Notes under the pieces: generated by a model
The model's database searches: none
What the model was told of the DNA's origin: nothing
The model's input: the letters and a program-made list of their open reading frames with translations, nothing else
Position numbers and translations under genes: made by a program
Part shown: one piece after another, positions 23,913 through 28,466 of the stretch
Position numbering within the stretch: position 1 is the first letter of the stretch
Layout: the number at the start of each line of letters is the position of its first letter
DNA from: Vibrio tasmaniensis 1F-187
GTDB lineage: Bacteria; Pseudomonadota; Gammaproteobacteria; Enterobacterales; Vibrionaceae
Reading direction: 5' to 3'
Assembly: GCF_000272405.2 (NCBI RefSeq)
Contig: NZ_AJZM02000308.1
Coordinates: forward strand, 1 to 28,466
DNA length: 28,466 nt

Positions 23913-25133
23913 ATGACCGCTACGTACGTTGCTCGACAACCTATCTTAAACCGTAACAAGAACACGCTTGGTTATGAGCTGCTGTTTCGTGACGGTGATA
24001 GGAATGCCTACCCCGCGCATATTGAGTCTAATCGAGCAACGTATCGCCTGATCGTTGAAAACTTCTTGTCCGTTGGGCTTAACCCTTCGATCCCATCTTC
24101 ACGCTGCTTCATTAATTTTCCGTATCAAAGCTTGATTCGTCGTCTTCCAATGAGCTTACCGAAAGATAAGGTCGTAGTTGAGATTCTTGAAACCTGCCAA
24201 CCGACCGATGAGCTATTAGAGGTAATCAAAGAGCTTTATCAAGCAGGGTATATGATTGCCCTAGATGACTTTACTTCGACACCTGAGTGGGAACGTTTCC
24301 TTCAATATACGCATATTGTTAAGCTTGATATCATGCAGATGGGGTTGGATGCGGCGTGTGAGTTAGTCAAAAAGCACGAAGGGAAGAAGTATAGTTTTCT
24401 TGCTGAGCGGGTTGAAACGGAACAAGAGTTCCAACAAGCGAAAGAAGCAGGGTTTAAGTTTTTCCAAGGCTATTTCTTTAGTAAGCCCGAAATCATAAAG
24501 ACTAAGTATATTAGCCCAGAGCAAGTGATAGCGATGGAGCTATTCCAAGAGGTCTGTAAGCCGGATGTCGACTTCCAACGTGTTGAAAGCATCGTCGCGA
24601 AAGATATTGCCTTATCCTATAAGCTTCTGCGCTTTGTGAATACTATGTCACCCCGCCTTGAGGTCACCATCTCTTCATTTCGTCAGGCCTTGGTTTATTT
24701 AGGGCAAGAGAAATTGAAAATGTTTGTCTCGCTAGCAGTAGCGTCTTATGTCTCTGATAAAAAGCCCAAAGAGCTGTATGGCCTGTCTTTGCAGCGTGCG
24801 CAGTTTTGCCAACGGATGTCTCGTTACCAAGTATTTAAAGGGCATACTGAACAAGCCTTTATGATTGGTTTGTTCTCATTGCTTGATGCGTTGCTCGATC
24901 TGTCGTTAGAGAACTTAATTGAACAATTACCGTTATGCACAAGTATTAAGGTGGCCTTGCTGCGCAGAGAAGGTCCATATGGCGCATTATTAGCGCTTGA
25001 AGAAAGTTTCGAACATGCTGATTGGCAAAAGATTGATGATCACTGTGCTGATCTAGGTTTGAACGTGGAACAAGTGAAAACAGAACTCACTGAAGCTCGA
25101 CGTTGGAGCCATATTGTTACCAACAAACTCTGA
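23913..25133 (+). CDS. EAL-HDOD (YuxH-type) signalling protein
   Basis: This 406-aa cytoplasmic protein joins an N-terminal EAL domain (about 1-205) to a HDOD domain (about 205-400), the YuxH/CdgJ type. The EAL part keeps many catalytic-position residues: GYELLFR (E and R), FINF (Asn), VEILE, ALDDF (Asp pair), VKLD (Lys), LAERVE (Glu) and FFQGYFF (Gln). However, loop 6 after DDF is TSTPEW instead of GxGYS, so activity is uncertain and c-di-GMP binding or scaffolding is possible. Vibrio relatives affect motility and biofilm. It starts 45 bases after rhtB and ends before a strong terminator. Confidence 0.88.
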   Translation: MTATYVARQPILNRNKNTLGYELLFRDGDRNAYPAHIESNRATYRLIVENFLSVGLNPSIPSSRCFINFPYQSLIRRLPMSLPKDKVVVEILETCQPTDELLEVIKELYQAGYMIALDDFTSTPEWERFLQYTHIVKLDIMQMGLDAACELVKKHEGKKYSFLAERVETEQEFQQAKEAGFKFFQGYFFSKPEIIKTKYISPEQVIAMELFQEVCKPDVDFQRVESIVAKDIALSYKLLRFVNTMSPRLEVTISSFRQALVYLGQEKLKMFVSLAVASYVSDKKPKELYGLSLQRAQFCQRMSRYQVFKGHTEQAFMIGLFSLLDALLDLSLENLIEQLPLCTSIKVALLRREGPYGALLALEESFEHADWQKIDDHCADLGLNVEQVKTELTEARRWSHIVTNKL

Positions 25134-25161
25134 TATTTTTCGTTAAACTTTTATGACAATG

Positions 25162-25190
25162 AAAACGCACGCCTTGACGTGCGTTTTTTT
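25162..25190 (+). terminator. Intrinsic terminator after the EAL-HDOD gene
   Basis: A 10-bp stem (AAAACGCACG at 25162-25171 paired with CGTGCGTTTT at 25178-25187) with a six-base loop is followed by a seven-T run that begins inside the stem. It ends the rhtB / EAL-HDOD unit. Confidence 0.9.
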
Positions 25191-25232
25191 ATAACTAATA
25201 TATATGCATATCCATATATGAGTATGTAGTTA
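25174..25232 (+). promoter_or_regulatory. Candidate arsR promoter and operator
   Basis: TTGACG at 25174-25179 could be the -35 with a 16-bp spacer to TAATAT (25196-25201), though the -35 lies within the terminator hairpin of the previous gene. Downstream is an AT-rich stretch with nested symmetry: TAACTA (25192-25197) mirrored by TAGTTA (25227-25232), and ATATGCATAT and CATATATG inside. ArsR repressors bind such AT-rich repeats over their own promoter. The exact operator is not determined. Confidence 0.4.
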
Positions 25233-25573
25233 TGCTTCCTCACCAATTTTTTAAATTACTGTCTGATGAAACGCGAGTGCGTTGCTTAATGTTGATTGTG
25301 CGCCAAGAGTGCCTATCTGTTGGTGAGTTGACTCAGGCATTACAAGAAAGTCAGCCAAAGATTTCCCGCCATCTTGCGCAGTTGCGTTCAAACGGAATTT
25401 TAACTGACGTTCGCCAAGGGCAGTGGGTGTTCTACCGTCTGTCACAAGATTTACCGGGTTGGATGCTAAAGTTAATTGATGACCTTATCGCATCGAACTG
25501 TTTGAAAACTGAATACCAACAGGATATTGAGCGCCTAGAAGCCATGACTTCACGCCCTCAATGTTGCGTTTAA
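25232..25573 (+). CDS. arsR: ArsR-family arsenic-responsive repressor
   Basis: A 113-aa winged-helix regulator of the ArsR/SmtB family. The recognition helix is SQPKISRHLAQLRSNGIL (about 40-57) with the wing VRQGQWVFYRL. The classical ELCVCDL arsenite motif in helix 3 is absent; the same place reads QECLSVGEL with a single Cys (C27). Other cysteines are C18, C90, C111 and C112, the last two in the terminal RPQCCV. The likely sensor is therefore a C-terminal Cys group, as in the A. ferrooxidans-type ArsR. It probably represses itself and the genes downstream. Confidence 0.93.
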   Translation: MLPHQFFKLLSDETRVRCLMLIVRQECLSVGELTQALQESQPKISRHLAQLRSNGILTDVRQGQWVFYRLSQDLPGWMLKLIDDLIASNCLKTEYQQDIERLEAMTSRPQCCV

Positions 25574-25592
25574 ATACATTTAAATTTATTGC

Positions 25593-25651
25593 CAAAATCG
25601 TTGAGATTGCAGCTAGGCATAGTCAACAACACTGCGGCTTCAAATATGAAG
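25593..25651 (-). repeat. Internally deleted ERIC-like element
   Basis: The 59 bases contain both ends of the ERIC-type repeat seen twice downstream but lack its centre. The first 27 bases match 22 of 27 positions of the reverse strand of the copy at 26677-26800, and the last 32 match about 27 of 32. About 60 central bases are missing. Orientation is opposite to the other two copies. It lies in the arsR-GAPDH gap, just before the GAPDH ribosome binding site. Confidence 0.7.
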
Positions 25652-25674
25652 GCAATTAACTGAGAGAAAAGAGT

Positions 25675-26676
25675 ATGACAGTCAAAGTAGGTATTAATGG
25701 TTTTGGCCGTATCGGCCGTCTAGCACTTCGCGCAGCATTCGATTGGGCTGAGCTAGAGTTTGTTCAAATTAACGATGTAGCAGGCGATACAGCAACACTG
25801 GCGCACCTTCTTGAGTTCGATTCGGTTCAAGGTCGCTGGAACCACGAAGTCACGGTTGAAGGCGATGAGATGATCATCAACGGCCAACGCATTAGAACTA
25901 CGCAAGAGCGCGATATCGATGCAATCGACTGGTCTGGTTGCGATGTGGTTATCGAAGCGACGGGTGTTCACCGTAAGACATCTTTCCTAAACAAATACCT
26001 TGAGCAAGGTGTGAAGCGTGTTGTGGTATCGGCACCAGTAAAGGAAGAAGGCATTGCAAACATCGTAGTTGGTGTGAATGACGCTATCTTCGATCCAGCG
26101 GTACATAAGATTGTGACTGCGGCATCTTGTACGACTAACTGTCTTGCGCCAGTGGTTAAGGTGATCAACGAGAAGTTGGGTATCGAAAACGCAGCTTTCA
26201 CCACTATTCACGATCTAACTAACACGCAAACTATATTAGATGCGCCGCACAAAGACCTACGTCGTGCTCGTGCATGTGGTATGAGTCTTATCCCGACAAC
26301 GACAGGCAGCGCTAAAGCGATTGTTGAGATTTTCCCGGAGCTTGAAAATCGTATTAATGGCCACGCGGTTCGTGTACCACTAGCGAACGCCTCTCTGACC
26401 GACATCATCTTCGAAGTGAAGCAAGACACCACTGCTGAAGAAGTCAACGCGATGCTGAAAGAAGCGTCTGAGAATGAACTGAAAGGCATTCTTGGCTTTG
26501 AAGAGCGTCCCCTGGTTTCTATCGATTACAAAGGCGACCAACGTTCAACAATCGTGGATGCACTATCAACGATGTTGGTCGGTAAGCGCATGGTTAAGGT
26601 CTACGCTTGGTACGACAACGAGATGGGTTACGCGACACGTACCGCTGAGCTAGTTCGCACTGTTGGCCTTGCATAA
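25675..26676 (+). CDS. ArsJ-associated glyceraldehyde-3-phosphate dehydrogenase
   Basis: A 333-aa GAPDH with the NAD-binding start [17 protein letters not shown], the active-site Cys C152 in [10 protein letters not shown], its partner H179 in [10 protein letters not shown], and [15 protein letters not shown]. It diverges from housekeeping GapA at places such as IHDLTNTQ. Enzymes encoded beside arsJ oxidise glyceraldehyde 3-phosphate with arsenate to give unstable 1-arseno-3-phosphoglycerate, which ArsJ exports. Neighbours arsR and arsJ point to this role rather than glycolysis. The ATG at 25675 follows GAGAG. Confidence 0.93.
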   Translation: MTVKVGINGFGRIGRLALRAAFDWAELEFVQINDVAGDTATLAHLLEFDSVQGRWNHEVTVEGDEMIINGQRIRTTQERDIDAIDWSGCDVVIEATGVHRKTSFLNKYLEQGVKRVVVSAPVKEEGIANIVVGVNDAIFDPAVHKIVTAASCTTNCLAPVVKVINEKLGIENAAFTTIHDLTNTQTILDAPHKDLRRARACGMSLIPTTTGSAKAIVEIFPELENRINGHAVRVPLANASLTDIIFEVKQDTTAEEVNAMLKEASENELKGILGFEERPLVSIDYKGDQRSTIVDALSTMLVGKRMVKVYAWYDNEMGYATRTAELVRTVGLA

Positions 26677-26800
26677 TACTCTTCATACTTGAAGCTGCAG
26701 CGTTGTTAACTGCGTAAGTTCACCCTAATCACATAGAACCACTATGCTCATAGGGCTGAACTTACTGGTTGCCTAGCTGCAACTCCAATTATTTTGAGTA
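26677..26800 (+). repeat. ERIC-like palindromic repeat, copy 1
   Basis: A 124-bp imperfect palindrome starting one base after the GAPDH stop. Its ends are TACTCTTCATACTTGAAGC and AACTCCAATTATTTTGAGTA. The inner arms include GTTCACCCTAAT and ATAGGGCTGAAC. Size, end sequences and internal symmetry fit the ERIC family of enterobacteria and vibrios. It would be transcribed with the operon and fold into a long hairpin. Confidence 0.8.
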
Positions 26801-26839
26801 TCGGTCTATATACAAAAGAATTTTAAGAGATTGATGACG

Positions 26840-27343
26840 ATGACGAATTCTCAAGTACACCCAACATGGCAACTAGATCTAGAAACTGGTGCGTTAGTGC
26901 TTACTCCGTGCCCAGGCACTAAAGACGCTGACCTAGATGCATCGTTAACGCAACTGAAAGCACAAGGCGTTGAAGCTATCGTGACAGCACTTGATGACCA
27001 TGAGCTTGCAAGCAAAGACGTTGCGGCACTTGGTGAGAAGACACGTGCGCTAGGCATGCAATGGTTCCAAATAGAAATCGAAGACGATTGTGCACCGGGT
27101 ACCGATTTTGCTGCGAAGTGGCGGGCGACTAGTCCAGTTTTACACCAAATTGTGGATAACGGCGGTAAGGTAGCAATGCATTGCATGGGCGGTTCTGGCC
27201 GTACTGGTTTGCTGGCTGCACACCTGTTGTTAGAGAAGAGCTGGGACATGAATAAGATTGTTCAAGAGGTGCAGGCACTGCGTCCGGGCGCATTCACTAA
27301 AGCCATTCAGGTTGAATACATTAATGGCGTAGCTTCTGCGTAG
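26840..27343 (+). CDS. CDKN3-like cysteine phosphatase of the arsenic locus
   Basis: A 167-aa dual-specificity or protein-tyrosine-type phosphatase. The active-site loop HCMGGSGRTG has the CX5R signature (Cys and Arg present), followed by a typical helix (LLAAHLLLE). The acidic segment EIEDDCAPGTDF probably carries the general-acid Asp. It resembles the cyclin-dependent kinase inhibitor 3 family. I chose the ATG at 26840, nine bases after AAGAGA; TTG at 26831 or ATG at 26834 are possible. It lies between GAPDH and arsJ and is flanked by ERIC elements. Its substrate is unknown. Acting on a phosphoglycerate or arseno-phosphoglycerate is a hypothesis. Confidence 0.87.
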   Translation: MTNSQVHPTWQLDLETGALVLTPCPGTKDADLDASLTQLKAQGVEAIVTALDDHELASKDVAALGEKTRALGMQWFQIEIEDDCAPGTDFAAKWRATSPVLHQIVDNGGKVAMHCMGGSGRTGLLAAHLLLEKSWDMNKIVQEVQALRPGAFTKAIQVEYINGVASA

Positions 27344-27480
27344 CTCTTCATACTTGAACCTGCAGCGTTGTTAACTGCGCAAGTTCACCGGATCGCCGGC
27401 CGCCCTAATCACATAGAACACCTATGCTCATAGGGCTGAACTTGCTTGTTGCCTAGCTGCAACTCCAATTATTTTGAGTA
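27342..27480 (+). repeat. ERIC-like palindromic repeat, copy 2, with 15-bp insert
   Basis: A 139-bp copy of the repeat at 26677-26800, same orientation and nearly identical at its right end. It overlaps the phosphatase stop codon by two bases. It differs mainly by a 15-base GC-rich insert, GGATCGCCGGCCGCC, at about 27388-27402 between the GTTCACC and CTAATCACATAG blocks. Confidence 0.8.
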
Positions 27481-27504
27481 TCAGTTAAGTGGAAAGTAAG
27501 AATT

Positions 27505-27541
27505 AGAGCTTTTGGACACCTATGATCTAAAAGCTCTTTTT
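27505..27541 (+). terminator. Intrinsic terminator just upstream of arsJ
   Basis: AGAGCTTTT (27505-27513) pairs exactly with AAAAGCTCT (27529-27537), extended inward by a G-T and a G-C pair, and is followed by a run of T to 27541. It lies 23 bases before the arsJ ATG, so it may attenuate arsJ or end the upstream unit. I found no clear arsJ promoter after it. Confidence 0.7.
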
Positions 27542-27564
27542 GTTTAGATTGCAGAGATAGCGTT

Positions 27565-28466
27565 ATGTTTTCAAATCTAAGTAAGAGCGTTCGCCAATAC
27601 ATGTTGGTGACTTTTAACTACTGGAACTTCACCATTACTGATGGTGCACTTCGCATGCTGGTGGTTCTGTATTTTTACGACCTTGGCTACAGTTCGTTAG
27701 AGATCGCCTCACTGTTCCTTTTTTATGAATTCTTTGGTGTGGTGACGAACCTAATTGGTGGTTGGTTAGGGGCGCGTCTTGGCCTCAATAAGACCATGAA
27801 TATCGGCTTAGGGATGCAAGTTGTCGCTTTGGGCATGCTCGCGGTGCCAACCGCAATGTTGACCATTCCTTGGGTAATGGCGGCGCAGGCCTTGTCTGGT
27901 ATCGCTAAAGATCTCAATAAGATGAGTGCTAAAAGCTCGATTAAAACCTTAGTCCCAGATGAGCAGCAAGGTGCGCTTTATAAGTGGATTGCGATTCTAA
28001 CCGGATCTAAGAATGCACTGAAAGGTGCCGGGTTCTTTATCGGTGGCTTACTGCTTTCGACGATTGGTTTCCAATACGCAGTGCTCGCGATGGCTGCTGT
28101 GCTGACCTTGGTCTTCATTGGCAGTTTAGTGAGCTTAGAAGCAGACATGGGCAAAGCGAAAACCAAACCGAAGTTTAAACAGATCTTCTCTAAGTCTGAA
28201 TCCATCAATATCTTGTCGGCTGCGCGTATGTTCCTGTTTGGTGCTCGTGATGTGTGGTTTGTGATTGCTTTGCCGATTTATCTAGGCAGCGTGTTTGGTT
28301 GGGACCACTCATGGGTGGGTGGCTTCTTAGCGGCTTGGACCATCGCATACGGTTTTGTGCAGGGCATTGCACCTAAGATTACTGGTAAAGCACAAGGCAA
28401 GGTGCCTGATGGACATGCAGCACTACTATGGGCGGGTGCATTGGCTATTGTGACTGCTGGTATTGC
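27565..28466 (+). CDS. arsJ: ArsJ organoarsenical efflux transporter (partial, cut by window end)
   Basis: The ATG at 27565 opens a frame that runs past the window end (300 codons visible). The product is a major facilitator with several hydrophobic helices, starting MFSNLSKSVRQYMLVTFNYW and including ITDGALRMLVVLYFYDLGYS, GVVTNLIGGWLGARLGL and QALSGIAKDLNKMSAKSS, which I recognise as the ArsJ family. ArsJ exports 1-arseno-3-phosphoglycerate, which then decays outside the cell to arsenate. It is the natural partner of the GAPDH two genes upstream. The ribosome binding site is weak (AGAG about ten bases before ATG). Confidence 0.92.
   Translation, partial: MFSNLSKSVRQYMLVTFNYWNFTITDGALRMLVVLYFYDLGYSSLEIASLFLFYEFFGVVTNLIGGWLGARLGLNKTMNIGLGMQVVALGMLAVPTAMLTIPWVMAAQALSGIAKDLNKMSAKSSIKTLVPDEQQGALYKWIAILTGSKNALKGAGFFIGGLLLSTIGFQYAVLAMAAVLTLVFIGSLVSLEADMGKAKTKPKFKQIFSKSESINILSAARMFLFGARDVWFVIALPIYLGSVFGWDHSWVGGFLAAWTIAYGFVQGIAPKITGKAQGKVPDGHAALLWAGALAIVTAGI

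Noticed and set aside
25675..26676. Reading this GAPDH as the glycolytic gapA.
   Set aside because: It sits between arsR and arsJ and differs from housekeeping GapA at the His-region motif; the arsenate-linked role fits better.

Overview
The window looks like the origin-proximal part of chromosome 1 of a Vibrio (Gammaproteobacteria), probably near the Splendidus clade. The evidence is the run hemCDXY / cyaA / cyaY-lptM-lysA-dapF-DUF484-xerC-yigB, the low-GC, vibrio-like coding sequence, ERIC-type repeats, and a near-perfect chromosomal parS site (18299-18314) of the kind found close to oriC on vibrio chromosome 1. The species call is inference.

Layout. 1-860: the end of an unidentified small or partial ORF, a terminator, and about 680 bp with no convincing gene. 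862-4957 (minus): the haem operon hemC-hemD-hemX-hemY. 4958-5301: a divergent regulatory region with two CRP-like sites. 5302-7830: cyaA with a TTG start. 7902-8216 (minus): cyaY. 8292-12920 (plus): lptM-lysA-dapF-DUF484-xerC-yigB, tightly packed. 13086-18256: two tandem, diverged copies of a FIST-GGDEF-EAL sensor phosphodiesterase, the first behind what looks like a CRP-dependent class II promoter. 18299-18314: parS. 18437-20574 (minus): a multidomain lipoprotein coupled to a DTW-domain tRNA-modifying enzyme. 20614-21081: EVE-domain protein. 21170-23168 (minus): pldB then yigL. 23250-25133 (plus): rhtB and an EAL-HDOD protein. 25232 to the window end: an arsenic locus arsR - ArsJ-associated GAPDH - CDKN3-like phosphatase - arsJ, with arsJ cut by the window edge.

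How the genes work together. Most are housekeeping: tetrapyrrole synthesis, cAMP synthesis, iron-sulphur regulation, lysine/peptidoglycan precursor synthesis, dimer resolution, phospholipid turnover. Cyclic-nucleotide signalling is dense: the cAMP synthase, three EAL-domain proteins and several CRP-like sites lie within 20 kb. At the arsenic locus, GAPDH is expected to make 1-arseno-3-phosphoglycerate and ArsJ to export it. The phosphatase wedged between them has no established role there.

The least ordinary features are the arsenic locus, where each of the three gene junctions after arsR carries an ERIC-type element (one internally deleted, one with a GC-rich 15-bp insert) and an intrinsic terminator sits 23 nt before arsJ; the parS site; and the duplicated FIST-EAL sensors. 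I saw no insertion sequence, prophage, CRISPR array, rRNA or tRNA gene.
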